NCBI GenBank assembly: GCA_013350335.1
Contig: CM023532.1
Span: 37,077,708 to 37,141,707 of the forward strand
Origin: Chimonanthus salicifolius
Lineage: Eukaryota; Streptophyta; Magnoliopsida; Laurales; Calycanthaceae
Direction of reading: 5' to 3'
Length of the DNA: 64,000 nt
Positions 25,391-40,500 of the stretch are shown here, in pieces; the first letter of the stretch is position 1, and each line of letters begins with the position of its first letter. Under the pieces are notes generated by a model, which worked only from the letters and a program-made list of their open reading frames with translations, made no database searches and was not told the origin of the DNA. Position numbers and translations under genes: made by a program.

Positions 25391-28300
25391 TCAAAATGGA
25401 GCCTCAAGAGATTCATCCCAAACGTCTGCACTCCCATTAGAAGCATCTTCACCATCTTCTTCCATGGAAAGTCTGATATATTCTCTATGGGCAAATCGGT
25501 CCCATTCAGTCAAAGTAGGATCCTCTCGTTCCTACTCATAGACCATTGAAACAGAAAATCCATCAGTAACAGTCTTACGACTGTCTATAATATTTCTGTT
25601 CTCAGGTTAGTAACAAAGGACAAGGCCTAGAAGAATGTGGAGTTTTGCCATTACCTGACGAATAAGAAATGGATCACGAGTTTCAAAAGCCATGAACTTG
25701 TTCAGATTGAAAAGGATATTGAAAACATTCCCAGATAGTTTGCAACCTTTTAAGTCACGTAGGGTAAAATAGCTCTCTCTCTGGAAGCAAGTTTGAAGCG
25801 TAATGGCTTGTAAGTTATATCTGGTTAAAATCTTAAAATAAAAAAAAATGGTAATTCAAAAGAAAAATAAGTACAAACAAGTTGACCTCTGGTCCAATCA
25901 TGTCAACCATCTGGCATAAAATGTCTTCAAATAGCACAGGTTCCTGGGCCATGCATTCCATCCGGTGCAACTGTTCCTCATAAAAGAACTGCATTTCATT
26001 AGGTGTGAGTACTCCATTGCCATCCAAATCTATACACTTGAACCTGAAAGATTTCAGTGAATGACACAAATATAGTTTAAAACAAACCCAAGCAGATAAA
26101 AAAATAAATAAAAAAAGGAAAAGGAAAATTTACGATATGAATTCATGGACCGGTATCAATTGGAAGTGCATATATTGCAAAATAATCACCGCAATATGGA
26201 GGGGAAAGTAAGTATAAACTGCCCTAACCTTTTCTACTAAATAACATAAAAAGTCTGACCTTATTTTGGTAAAACCCAAATGCACATATTTAAATAAAGA
26301 CTCAAAATATATGCAAAAGAAATGTTTTAATAATCATCACATCCTTCTGAATTAAAGAGAACGAAATTCTGGTTCAACTATATGTCATACTATAGAAGAT
26401 CCAACATGGTAAGAAATCCCAAGCAAAAAACTAAGAAATTAAGCGCCAAACAACATACTACAATTACATAAGAATATAGGTGCTATCATATGCACAAAAC
26501 TTGTAATTTCTCTTGGTGACAGTTCAAACTGATTCCAGATGAAACTTGCCATCAATTCATTTCAGAGAATTCATGTGACAAATTTAAATGGCCTTGCCAT
26601 GACATGGCCCAGAAAGATAAAAAACTGGAGTACAGGGAAACAAGAGATGTTTTGGAAACAGATGTAGGACCATAGTTGAATTAATTCAGATGGTGAAAGG
26701 CAGGATTTCTGTTTGAGCAAGAACATCTGCATGGGGTCCAAAGGAGTGTTGTGCCAATAGAATTAATCATCCAAGGCTAGGTTGAAGTGATAATGGATTT
26801 GCCATGTTCAGACCTTATCTTTCCCTGATGAGATGGTATTGGCCCATCTGGAATGCACCGGGTGAGGCAAAAGTGGCTTTGAAAGGTCCCTCAATCCATT
26901 CACAGTAATTTCGACCGATCTGCAAGCACTGTAAATGGATCTGAACTCTGGAGGAAGATCTCTAGTTGTTCATAAGACTCAACCGGCATCTAAGAAGGCA
27001 AGAAGTATCATGTTCTATGGAAGATGTTATTCTAGAAGAAATTCATGATCTAATGGCAGGTAGAGGTTTTCAGTTTGAGCAAGTGCTGAGGGCTGCCAAT
27101 TTGGAAGCTGACAAGCTCACAAAGGACCTGGAGATCATATGTTGTTGGCAACTTTCAATTTTGTTTGCTGTGAAACCTTTTTTCTTCTTTTTTTTTTTGT
27201 TTTACCTTTTTCTTTTCAGGTCCACTTCTCTGTTTTCTTCGCATCTTCTTTTTTTTTCTTGTCCTCTCTTAATGAAATTATCCATCAGCTAAAAAAAAAG
27301 ATTTAGAACTCGATGTGTGAACACCTTTCATAGGACTGCATGCATCACATTAATGTCCATTTATCCTAGATTTTCTTTTTTTTCCTTTGAAATGGATCAA
27401 CTTATCGTAGATTATATGAAAAATCATTTGCACATATCATCATCAAATCTTTTATTCCATCTATCTTGGACTGCCATTCAATTGGATTGGGCAAAAAAAA
27501 TTCTACAGCCTGCCTGCCTATCTTCCACCCATAAACTGGCAAGCACTTACTGTAGCCTCCAGTCCATTTACACATCTTAGTTATTTTTTCCTTATAAATC
27601 ACAACAGTGCCTACTCATTTCATTAACCCCTTTCTGATATTCTAATTTTTTGCACACTTCATGACTTCTAATTGTAGAAAAAGCCTGATTTAGGGGGGGG
27701 GAATGAATGAAGCATGTTCCTTATATCATCAAGAATCTGATATCTTCAAGATGCCATTATTTTGCACATACCATACCACATCCACAAACCTCAGAATGGT
27801 GTGTGCAATCATAAAAAAAAAAAATGCAAAAGCAAGCTATGGTAATCAATACGTGTCACCAACTCTAAGATGCACAGAATGTGTATGTTAAGTTACCAAT
27901 ACTCAAGACTAGGCTTGGATGATTTATCCTCCTCTGCTAAAATGAAGTAAACAAAATCTTCATAACCCATTTTTCCATCAACCTGGCTAGTAAATTTTCT
28001 TGGAACCTATAGAAAGATTGAAAAATAAGAAAATCAGAAAGGACAGAAAGAGGAACATGCAACAAAAATAAATTTGCAGAAAGAATGGAGTTAATTTATT
28101 CTGTTCAGAAATAAATTCAAACCTGTGAAAAAATTCTGTCAACGATCCTGTATGTGAGAGCATGGTTACCATATCTAATAAGGTTCTCTTTGTCAATCAA
28201 GAAATCATGATCTGTATCCAGCTCCCAAAACTTGCAGTATATCACATAAAAATGTTCGTAAGAAAAGTACCTGCATATAAAAAAGAACTATGCTAATAAA

Positions 28301-31231
28301 TCTGACAGTAAACAGAAGTCAGCATTGAGCATGTCTTGTGCCCTCCTTGTTTTCTCAATAAAATCAGTTACCATAAAAGAAAAAAAAAAAAAAAGAAGCA
28401 TGCACAGACATGCATTTACGCATAACCATGAAATTATATGGTACAAGGCTCTTAATCCATGGTAGCAATGATAATGAAATTAGAGAATGGCTTCTCATCT
28501 GATCCCCAATGACCAGGATATCACTCCCGAAACAATTGTCCACATTCACCAAAAAATTTATCAAGAAAAATAGTCCGTTTTCCATCATACTATCTACCAT
28601 AACACTAGAGTAACTGAATTCCATCTACCCATGTGACAGATTGATAGTATGTAGTAATCATTACAGATTAATGCATACTCACTTCAGTTTATTTCTGTAT
28701 GGTCTATGATAGGGTCAAATGGAGAAATAGAACTTGAAAAGCCAACCTAGATAGATGGGATTCTGGCTTTGATGATGACGATGATGGATGATGACTTAAA
28801 TTTATTTATGGATGCAACAACAAAGATTTAGTTACTGGTATATGCACTCTATGTTGATAGAAGTTATTCCTCAAACCATTTTTAACTTTTAGTAAAATGT
28901 GTGAAACAAAACATGATGCAAACACCCCTCAAAAGAGAAACTGGATTTGTAGTAATTTCCCTGTGATGAGAAGCTAGAGTCTAGGCCAGATGATCAAATA
29001 ATTAGAATGACGACGCCATTACTTTTTTTCCCTATCCAGTGTGAGATGACCCTATAACAAAATTTCTTCCAAGCTTAGTAGTATGAAGATTTTCAAACTC
29101 AAAAGAATCTACCTCAAGACTTTATTAATGTCCTCCTCCTCATCTGCATGTTGCATGGCAGCAATTAAATTTCCACGCTTCAGCTCTCTAAGAGTAAGAT
29201 GGCCGTTTCCCGATCTATTCACATGGTAAAATATTCTGTATATTACAGTTTCCGCTGGTCCAAATTATGAAGTGTTAGTTATATCAAATATCAAGCTCAC
29301 AATGCTGGTAACATATTGTACAATTTTAATCACAAAATACCTCTAATCCAGACATTAATCAGGTAACAACTTAAGAACATTACATATTTTACATAAATAC
29401 ATACCAATCAAAGAGAAAAAATGCACACACATAATGCATTCACTAGATGAAATAGCAGTTAGAGATGGTATATAGTCTCGTTTCTTTTCTTTCTTTTTTT
29501 TTTTGAGAGATCGTTACATTATAAATTTACAGAAGCAAATTTATATGGTCAATCCCTTAAACCGGTTGAATGCAAGATGTCAGGAACAATTTGCACAGTA
29601 TGGTCATAGTTGTTAAAATCTTATGATACAATATGATTTATTTATAAAAACCTTTACAATTTTATTATTTAAATGTTAGTAGTACCAAAATATAATTTCT
29701 TTAAATCAGAGTCAATTTTCAAAATATCACATGTAATTGCCAAGCCATATGTGTGACTTTCTTTTGTAATCTTGAACAATGTTTACATAAATGACAAGTT
29801 TCATATATGATATATGACCATTTTATTTATCATTTCACCAATAATATTTTGAATACCAAATGCATAGAATATGAAAAACCTTTTAAAAAATTTTAAGAAA
29901 ATTTCTCTCTTTTTAAATCATAAAAAAGAATGATTTACAATACGATTTGCAATTCGATACAATTTGATAACCATAATGATTTATAGTACTGGAATAGACC
30001 ATAGGTCTCAAGTTTGACCCTCCTTGGAGTAATCAAATACAAGAGGCTTGCAAGAAGTTTCGTGTATGTGCGATTAGTCTCACCTCCAATATAGGGTGAG
30101 AATATCCATGTTACTCAAAAATAAATAAATAATGAGCTACAATACTATTTTGATTTTCAAAACATTATGGCACATACAGAAAAAACCATAAAATGAAACT
30201 ACTTGGTGCATCCACAGCAGTAAAGTGCAAGGTGCATCCTCAGTATATGTGTGCATATGTGTCTATCCTTTAGCACTAATATTAAGAAAATCCAATTTCA
30301 TCATCCAAAACAATAAAAATATGTGTGCATAAGTGTGTGTCCTTTAGCACTAACATTAAGAAAATCCAATTTCATCATCCAAAACAATAAAATATCTGCA
30401 AGAATTCATGCATTCAAGACTAAAAATGAACCAGCAACCTAGGTGTATTTTGCTTGTGTCTTGGAGTCCACGCACAAGGGGGCTTCAAGGCTAGGTGCAC
30501 ACGTTTTGATATTTCAAAAGAGGCCTCAATCTTTTAGCTTGATCTTTAAAAAACGGGCCCCACTATTTTTTTCATATTTTGAAAAAAATCCCCAAACTTT
30601 TTATACGTTCTTTAAAAGAATCCCTCTGTCTTAATTCAACAAATTTTATATGGATTTCAGTCTATATTCTACCACAAAATAAAATTTGTAACTCAAAATT
30701 TAGCAAAGTACAAAGAACTCAGAGGCATTTGATATTTTAAACCATTTGAGTTTTCAACTTCAATTATTAATTTCATGGCCTTCGATTTAAATTGCTAAAA
30801 TTTTCAAATGAGGTTGAATTTTGATATTTTAGCTAAGCTAAAGGTCCCATTAGTTTAATATATTTGGATTTGGCCAAAAACTATGTTGACCTTTATTTTA
30901 TCAAAAAAATCATTCATTATCCCAATTCAACACATACCTCATGGATTTTAATCTATCGTTTTAAAAGTTGCAATTAGATATGACCTATGAAACACGGATA
31001 CTCCGAAACCATTCGAGTATCCGTGTCGGATACGTTTCCGACATAAATACGGCTCGGATACATTTCCAACACGGATACGGCTCGGATACGTGTCGGATAC
31101 GTATCCAATTAAATAATTTTTTTTAAATACGGATACATCACGGATACGGCAGCAGACACGGAGGGACATAGCGGCACACGGGACACAGAAGGAGGGACAC
31201 GGCACAGAATATGACAACAAGGGAGAAAAGG

Positions 31232-31271
<40 letters not shown>

Positions 31272-34200
31272 TATATACATATATATCTTTTCAGTATTAT
31301 TTTTTTAACCTCAATAATCATTCACATATTATATACTGTAATATTGTAAATATTTTTTAAACATATTTTTTTAATTCGACGTATTCCGCAGCACCCGTAT
31401 CCTAGTTTTTCAAAATTTGCCGTATCCCTGTATCGGATACGTGTCGTATCTGATACGCGTACCCGTATCGGTGCTTCTTAGGATATGACCATGACTCCAT
31501 TGTACGGGCAGTGTTGTCAAAATCGACTCATACGATTCGATTCGAATCGAGACCTCAGCATTCAAATTGCAAGAAAATCGATGTTTAATGAAAATCGTAT
31601 GATTTTAGGGTTGAATGGCAAATCGTGCGATTCAAACCCTAAAATCTCAGAATCGTGCGATTGAACAGAGACATACAATCTACCTGGTTAATAGGGCTTC
31701 TTCTTCTCGATCTCTTCCTCCTCTTTCTTCTTCTTCGTTGTTTCTCCTTCTGCGTTTCCGTCTGCATTTTCGTCTCCACAACTTCTTCACTTTCCTCTTT
31801 CTTTCTTTCATTTAGGGTTTAGGTCAAGGTCTCCTCCTGTTCTTTCGTTTTATTGCAGACGACCCTTTTTCTTTTACTTTCTTTCCAGGACCTTTCGAGA
31901 GTCCTCGCACGAGAATTGCAAGGATTTAGTTTTGAGTTTAGCTTCGAAAAGCCTCCTTTTCTTTTTGTAAACTTCTCTCTCTAGCATTCATAGCGGCAAA
32001 TGGAAATGATCACACTGATACCTTGATGCAAAAGCCATTAAAGCTCAACGTGCTTTGACAAAAGACCTTGTGGGGTGATAAGCAACAGCTTGAGTTTTTC
32101 TTTTCTTATTTTAATTAACTTTTGGAGGGGTAGGGGGTTTTCAACTAATGCAATGGTTCAAGTCTACAATTTTGCCAAAGTCATCTAATCAGGTGGCATC
32201 ATGTGCCTTCCACAAAATCGGTCACCCTCTCTATCCTTGTCCCCATAGCCTTTAGTAAAAATAACATCTCTTAATCATGGTTCATGACGTTGTTCTTTCC
32301 TTTACACTAGACTATGCATTTTGTTTGACCATTTGTTTCTTGTTTGCAAGAGCAAGGTGAAATCACCAATGGAATTACTCCAATCTTGTGGTAATGCAGG
32401 ATCGATGCTATCCGCAAAGCGATCCAACCAAAATAGGGATTCTCGAGTCTACGTCAAGACTGGAAGAAGGAAGGATAGCCTGCAGGTTTGGCAGGAGAAG
32501 AAGAAAAGAGAAAAAGAGAGAGAAAATAAATTCAAAATTGTTATTCCATATTGATGGAGAGTTGTGTTCTCTCAAGGGTACATTGCATAATATATAATAG
32601 GAAAGAAAGAAACCTACTTAGGACACCTAAATACATTAGGAAAGCTAAATAAATAAGAAACTACTTAAAAGAGTAATCCTAATCTAATTAAGAAACTACC
32701 AAAAATAACAATTAAAATTAAATTTAGAAAATCCAAACTAATAAAAATAAGTAATTAAAACTAGGACTGGGGCCCACTCGTTCTGTGTCCTACATCATGT
32801 GGATTCTTCTAGAACTGCTCAGTGAAACCAGATGGAAAAGCTCCTTAATTCAACACATACTATATCAATTTGAATGTATCATTTTCAAAATTGTTTACAT
32901 CCAAATATAAGAAATTAAAAGAGATCTCTAGGAATTAGCTAAAATATCAAAATTTAGCCAAATATGAAATTTTGAGTCATTTAATCTAAGGCCATAAAAT
33001 TAATTATTGAAGTCGAAAAATCAAATAGCTAGAAATATCATATACCTTGCAATTTTTGCACTTTAGCAACTTTAGAGGTCAACTTTCATTTTGTATAGTT
33101 ACCACGACCATGCTCAAGTTCAGAGTTGAAAATAATACATCAAAATCCATGTAGCATGTGCTCTCATTCAAAAAAAAAAATCCATGCAGCATGTGCTGAA
33201 TTTAGATTAAGAGGACTTCTTTCAAAGAACTTAAAAACTATTCAAGACTTCTCATAATATGAAAAGGTTACTCAGAGGGGGTTCGCTTGATGATCAAGAA
33301 GCTCCCCTCATGAAGGGAGGTCTTAAGTTCGATTCACGCTCAAACCCCTCTGGGTCACTCCCCATGGGGGTTACTTTATATCGCCTGAACCCGGTATGTG
33401 TGTGTAGGGAGGTGTGCACATGTCCCAAAGGATCAATCGGGTAAAGTCCCATACGAGTGAGACGCCTGGACACCTTTGGTCATCAAAAAAAATGTGATAA
33501 GGTAATGGGGTTTTTTTTCAGATTAAGAAAAATATTGGAGCTCCTTCAAAATATCTCGTTAAAAAATGTGAGGTCTCTACTTTGAGAAACAAGACTAGCC
33601 ACTATAGATCATTACTCGTATATGAAAATATTCTGGAGAGATTACTTGAAGTAGCAACCTCGTAGAGACCTCTAGGTGGGACACTCCAATTATCAATCTA
33701 AATTATTCACACTTACAACCCATTAATTGGTATCATTAAAAAGAAAAAACATGAATTGGTATACATCCCAAATTGGAAACTAAGGTAGGACGAGCATCAA
33801 CCAGCCGAACCGGAGCCAAACCGGAGAAGAATAGAAGGAAACCAGCCATGGCCACGTGAACAACTTGCAGTTTTCCATTTTTTTTCTTTATTTCCTTTTT
33901 CTTTTTGAAAGGTTATTTCCTTTTTATTTTTATTTCCCTAATTTCTAATAATTGGATACAGCACCACCTTTTCCTTTTTTATTTATTTCTTTTTTTTTTG
34001 GTTTTGGTTTATGAGCTTATCTTTATGAGAACCCAAATCGGGAATGAAGAAAAACACAACAATATTATTGAATCAAAAATTAAAATTTCTTCCTCTTCTC
34101 CCTTCCCCTTCGTTCTTCCTCTCTTCTTCTTTTGTTCCTCTCTACATTCTCTCTCTTCTTCTCCACTCTCTATTTTCCCCATTTGGGTGGATTCCCAGAC

Positions 34201-36626
34201 ACACAACCAATGCCCATTCTTGCCGATGGTGATTGCTCGGAGTGGGCCGCCCCTCTCCTAGCGTATCCATGTTCCAATGACAGTGCTCAATCGGACGGGC
34301 GAGCCTCCCTTTCGTGCTGCCAAATCTTGTGGCACAGTCTGCCCTTTTGCTCCACCTCCAGCAACGGTTCTCCACCGTTCTGCTGGACAACACTAGGCCC
34401 TTACGTTCCCTCTTTGCAGGCAGCCCGTCTTTGTTTTCCCTCTCCCCTTTGTTCGAACAGAGCCTACCTTTTCTAAAACCCAATCAACTGTGGGCCCCCT
34501 TGTCTGTTTGACCCCGTTTGACTGGCCCATACCCATTCCCATTGACCGATCATGTTTCCTCTGTGTCAGAAACCATCCACCTCTTATACATCGTTGAATT
34601 TCCAAACCAAAAAAATTGCATTTATCTTATATTTTATGGCCACGATGAGGAAATGAAGTTCAACTTTTGTCCCCTCCTAACATACTAAATGAACTCCCAA
34701 TGATTAGCATCAATCTAGGTAGGAGCATAACAAAAAGAGCTTACTTAGACAAACACAAACACAAGTACCCATGATGCATTGCACAGGTCTTTTGCTAGTA
34801 CATACATATATCAATATATGTTAAGCATATACATTACTTTTTGGTTTGAAGCTTTAAAAAGTTTGAAAATAAGGATACTCAATAAAGGTATAACACTGAA
34901 AACAACCGTAGAAAAGGTAATGAATCATCTAGCATCCTATAAATTTAGAGTATGTGGATTAAACAAGAAGAGCAGAATCTAAATTTGATATCTTTAAAAA
35001 TAGTTAAATTGATGAAGAACGAACCATATCGTTCCTGAAACTCAGGTGTGTTCTGTAAAAACTCCAACCCTGGATGAGTAGCCAAAAGTTCTCGAAGGAC
35101 AGGTTTGAAGTCTTCCTGGATCCAAATTGAACATAATTAACAATAATAGGATAAACAGGTAATACCAACAAGATTCATTTTTTATAACTATATACTGTGG
35201 CAAAGCACCTCACTGTCGCAATGACCTCTACCCATGATGGCCAGACCTGGAGGGAGACCACCATGTATAAGGAATACTGGAGTAAATGCATCAGAAGCTT
35301 CGCCAAAAGCAGAAAACAAACCTGAGTTAGGTATTTGCGATCTGGTTGCTTTAAAATTTTAAATATTTGGGTTGCTATATCCATCATCATCATCTTGTTG
35401 TTGACCCAATAATCAACAAATGCATCCCTACAAGTGTATCATGAAGGCTAGCTGTTAATAAAAGCATTGTAGCTCAATAGTAAAACATCTTCAAATGAAA
35501 GAAAAATGTTGTAAAAAATCCTTCTTAGCTATCTTCAGCACCTGATTATGTTTCATAAGTGCTTGTCAAAGAAAAAGCTATAGCTACAAAATAAGAAGGC
35601 AATAGCACTGAGCCAAAAACCTTGGTAAAAATAAGTTACCCCATGAATCAAGTCACCAGCATAAGATCAATATTTGCAAATACCCATTTTACCTGTCTCA
35701 TTCAATTTTATATATGGCATGACGGTTCAATTGTAGTTTCCCTAAATGTATTGAGTTTAACAATGTCTGCAAATTTCCAAGCTTGCCTATGTCATAAAAG
35801 AGGATGAAAATGGATATTGAAACTCTTTAGAGAGAAACCTTAGCTACTCAGGTCATGTTAAACCATGGTCCATAAGAATTTCTGGCATGGCATTATTTGA
35901 TCAGGTGAGGCATAGAAGACTGGGATGACTCTTTATATTATCATTATTTCCTCTTTCTATCATACTTGGTTTTTAGGTTTTAAATAAAAGAGAATTATTT
36001 AACAATCATCTTTCACCCTTTCATATCCTTTTCAAGTGAATGGTCTAGATTGATTTTAGGCTTGTCTTGAGTCACAAGACATGTTCATTACAGAAGGCCA
36101 CACAATCTTATACTTATTTGATGCCGCATCTGTGCATGTGCATACATGTTATTTCCATGGCTTTCTTTTTTTTAGCAAGGGCAAACTGGGAATATGTTTT
36201 GTAAACAAAATAAATTCCCATATGTAGTTTATTCGATTATTGATGAATGAAATAAAAATTGAAGTTATCTTCCACAAGCATTGTGCGATGAGAATACATT
36301 GGTGGAATCAAAGATAAGCATGAAGCCTTCCCCTCTTCCCAGGTACTCTTCTTCATCTTTTATCTCTCTATTCTTCACTTTTTTCTTTTTTTTGAAAGAT
36401 CTCCTCTTTCTTTCTTCCTTTTCTTCCCTTACCGTGAATCCCATCTCCTCTTCTGGCGCAACCTGTTTCCGCCGCCCTCTAAGTGGCTTCCTAAGCCTTG
36501 CCGCCACCATTACTAGCCCTCTAAACACCGTTGCCTCCCCTCCCAGATCCATCTGGCTTTGCCGCAACCCTTCCTAGGCCTCAGATCTGCCACTTCCGCT
36601 ACCACCTTCCCCTACCGCCCCCCTGC

Positions 36627-36658
<32 letters not shown>

Positions 36659-37513
36659 TCTCTCTCTTCTTCTCAAGTCTATTTGGGTCAATAGCTACCC
36701 ATTGTTCCCAGATCTGCAACCAGCCCTACTGTCGCCCCTACCTATAGCCTTCTCCTTTTTGCCGCCACCTCCAAGCTCCTTTTTGCTGCTTCTGTGAGCC
36801 CATAATCATTTCCCCTGCTTGCCGCAAGCCTCTATTCTTCCCTTCTTCCACAAAACCCTTTTCCCTCTTCCGTCCTTCTCTCTGTTTTCCCTTTTTTTTT
36901 GTTTTTAGCCCTCTCACATGTTCCATGCCTTACCAAATTCCATTATACCAACGTGTTTTAAACCCACCACGTTTAATTCATCTAATGCATGATCTTTTGG
37001 ACCCCATTATTCCCATTAAACACATTACATTCTTAGTATTTGCATGATTAGATGTGGTAAATTCTATATTAATTAATTGCAAATATTAATTGGAGTTTAA
37101 TTTCAGTCCATTTTAAATTTAGGGTACATTATTTTCATCCCCTTTAATCTTTAGGGACCACATTAGGCATTTAGGGTTACCCTATCCCTTGTCCTACATC
37201 ATTATTTATTGAGATCAAAATCAAAGCTTTAAATGAAGGTTTGCCACAAAACATCTATGTTAATTACTCAGGCCTGTGACCCTATGCTAGATCAGGGCCA
37301 CAATGACACACACTTTTCTCATAAATTCCCAAACTGCTTTCTGTTTGGACCTGTTTTTCCACATTTTGCAGGCAATCCTGCATCAGCCACTTTAATCATA
37401 AAAGTTAGATCGATGAATATTGCAATGTATGAATGAAGTAAAAATTTCCATCTCAGTGCAATTGATAACCAACAAGAACAACGATGAGAGAAATTCAGCG
37501 GTTGGGGTGCGGG

Positions 37514-37588
<75 letters not shown>

Positions 37589-40500
37589 AGTTAGGAGGTA
37601 GGCAAATACTTCTGCAAACTTCTGGGCTAAACAAGGAGTTCATAAAGGAGACGTGCTAACCAAGTCCCTACTAGATCCTAATAAAAGTAACAAGTGTATA
37701 TAGGAATTTGCATGCTTGTATCTGAATGTAAATACAGTCTAGGGCTCATTCATACAAGCTGAATGTAAGCTTTCACCCTTATTTTTTCTAAAAGAAGTTC
37801 AGTAATAACATAACATCCATACCTTGTCACTACCTCAGTGCAGTCAACATCAATCCTTCTGAAAAGGGTGCTAGAGAAAAATGATGGGAACTTGCAAATT
37901 TCTTTCGTAACAGGTATAAATTCTGATATTACAAAAGAGAAATAATCTAAAGTTCAGTTTACAACCACATGATAGAAAATCATATTACTTTAATGGCTTT
38001 ATAAAGTAAAACAGGATAGAGACGTATTACATGTTCTCACCATGAATTTGCAATCCATCCACGTGACCATAGAAAAGTTGATCTATATGGGATAGGCATT
38101 GGTGTTTCAGTTCATTTGGAGGAGGGCGACCATTCTGAAAATAGAACTGCAAGGTTTTCAAGCACTCCATCAAACCCACATCCACATACAGTATCATGCA
38201 GAACAGCCCAACAACCAAGTAATGTAGCATAAAATAATAGTTGATTAGACACTGTTAAAAGTCGGTGATCAATACCTGGGGAATGACTTCTCGCACTGGC
38301 TCACTGGCTAATTTTAATGAAGAACCTAAAGAAGAAGGTCCAATCCCAGCACGTTTCATGATACGTGGAGAACCAGAAATGCTTCTTGGTGAAAGTGGAG
38401 GTGTGCCACCAGCAGGAAACATGGAAGGCAATGGATTGGTAGCAGCAGCACTGGTACTGTTAGAGTTCCCGCCAAGATTAAATGGCACACCAGACTTCAC
38501 GTCATCGAGCAAGGATTTTATCTGCATGCAAATTGAACAAGAATCACTCATGGTGCTCTGGTGCTCTGGTGGAAAAGCAAGAAAACAAAAATCACAGTAA
38601 AGAAAACACAATTTAGATTCTACAAGTCAGTCACGACCCAAACCCCACTTGGTCGTATGACTGTACAAACAAGCTTTGTTCTGTCCCTTTTTTCCAATAT
38701 TTTTTACCCAGTTTTGGTTTCCTACCTGCAACGAACTTTTTGTGCAGAAACCACCCACCAGCGCGCACCCCACCACACCCCCCCCCCCCCCCCCCCACCA
38801 ACACACACACAACAAACAAAAATCCATTTCTTAGATCTATTTTAAGTTTTTTGGGGTTTGGATTCAAGTAGGACTTGATATTTCATTGAAACTCTATAAA
38901 TTTTCACTTGTTTGTGGAATTTTGGACGTTGAATCTGATCTTAGGATATTTGGAAGCCCTAATCTCGATTTGTAATTACTTCTAAGGTTTAATATGGTTA
39001 CATGCTATGGACCTCTTTAGTTCTTTTGATTTTGTGATGTTATTTGCTTAGATCTTGTTTTAATTATTTATTACAGAATGTTGTCTTTTTCAATCAGCGC
39101 TTTGATTGAATCTCGAGGGCATACAACAATAGTTATTATTCAGATTTCCTATTTTTCTTCATTACATTTTTAGATCTAGGTTTTAAATGTCATGACCTCA
39201 TTTTAAGGTACTCTTCACTTTCGTCATGTGTCACCCTATCATCAAGTACATTCAGATGGAGGCAAAGAATGGGATTGGATTGGATTAATGGAGCATGAAA
39301 GAAACATTGGTGAATGATAGGAGAAGAAGATGCTTTGGGCCAAAAATGGGTCACCCAACTAGGTATGTCAAAAATATGGAAGTCTCACAACAAGAGCTCC
39401 ATGTGGGCTTGCAATGCTTGATATGCCACCTACCAAAATTTGGCAAGTTTAATATCTAAAGGTATGATTTTAAAGGCCCCAAATATCAGCAGTATGAAGG
39501 AGTGCAATTTTAGCCAATTTCAATACAATGGTATGTGTAACTCAAGTATGAGATTCAATTGGATAGAGATCCAGTTCATCTGTGGCTAATGAGTGTGGGG
39601 TCAGAAAGAGGTGCAAATGGAGCCCACTTTAAGCCCCACATGACCCTCATACCATTTTTTTTTTTGAAGACCGACCCTCGTACTAATCCTAGCTAAACAT
39701 TTGCATATATCGTCGTCGTCGTCATCATTGAAGTGTTTGTCCCATCAACTTTCCGTCGGCCTTTGGGTTTCTATATTCAACCCTATTGGTAATCATGTTC
39801 TCTACCACTCCACATTATATCATACCATGTTCTACCACCTCAATCAATGTCTTTTTTTGAGTACGCTCAATCAATGTCTTTAGCAACCTCACCCTTCTCC
39901 TAGAGTCTTCTACATGCAGTCCTTTCACTTTTCGTGCTGGAGTTGTTTCTACTTTCTATGACATGCCAAAACAATCTTAAATTGATATTCCTTTATGTTT
40001 TACTCTATTGGAGTAGCTGTTAAGCTTTCTTTAGTGCACTTGTTTCTAATTTTATCTTTTCTTATTACTACACATGTCCATCTAAACATATGCATCTTTG
40101 TCCAAATTAACTTTATCTATGCATCTCATTTTCATTGCCCAAGATTCAGCTCCATATAGCATTGCAAGTCTAACTATCATCTTATAGAAATACCCTCTTA
40201 ATAGACATAACACTCTTCAATCACGCATTACTACATTAGCTTGTTTACATCCTAGCTCAACCTATGCACATCCCATTAGATATATCCAAATCAGATCATC
40301 CATTTTATTCTACAATTGCACCTAAGCATTGAATCCATGAGGTACTATATAATTTCCAGTTTTAGTCAATTCATCCTCCCTATTCTCATATACACTAACT
40401 CACACTCCACATATTCCATCTCTGTTCTATTAACTTTCAAACTATTTGCTTCAAAAGCTTTCCTCCACCTGAAAGAAGCACCAACAACCCAACACACCCT

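Larger units (their letters stand above)
30590..33240. repeat. Diverged inverted repeat flanking 1.9 kb, intron 6
   Basis: The left arm (about 30590-30975) and right arm (about 32850-33240) are partly reverse-complementary. For example, CAACTTCAATTATTAATTTCATGGCC near 30755 pairs with GGCCATAAAATTAATTATTG near 32990, and TTCTTTAAAAGAATCCCTCTG near 30612 pairs with the complement of GAGGACTTCTTTCAAAGAAC near 33210. Between them lie a hAT-like MITE, a second word repeat and CT-rich DNA. Origin unknown: a large foldback element, or two copies in opposite orientation. Confidence 0.5.

Noticed and set aside
30948..31321. Minus-strand frames with MYMYMY and CICICI runs
   Set aside because: Translation of a (TACATA)n tract inside a MITE.
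37392..37643. Minus-strand frame rich in SLSLSL
   Set aside because: Translation of a (GA)n microsatellite.
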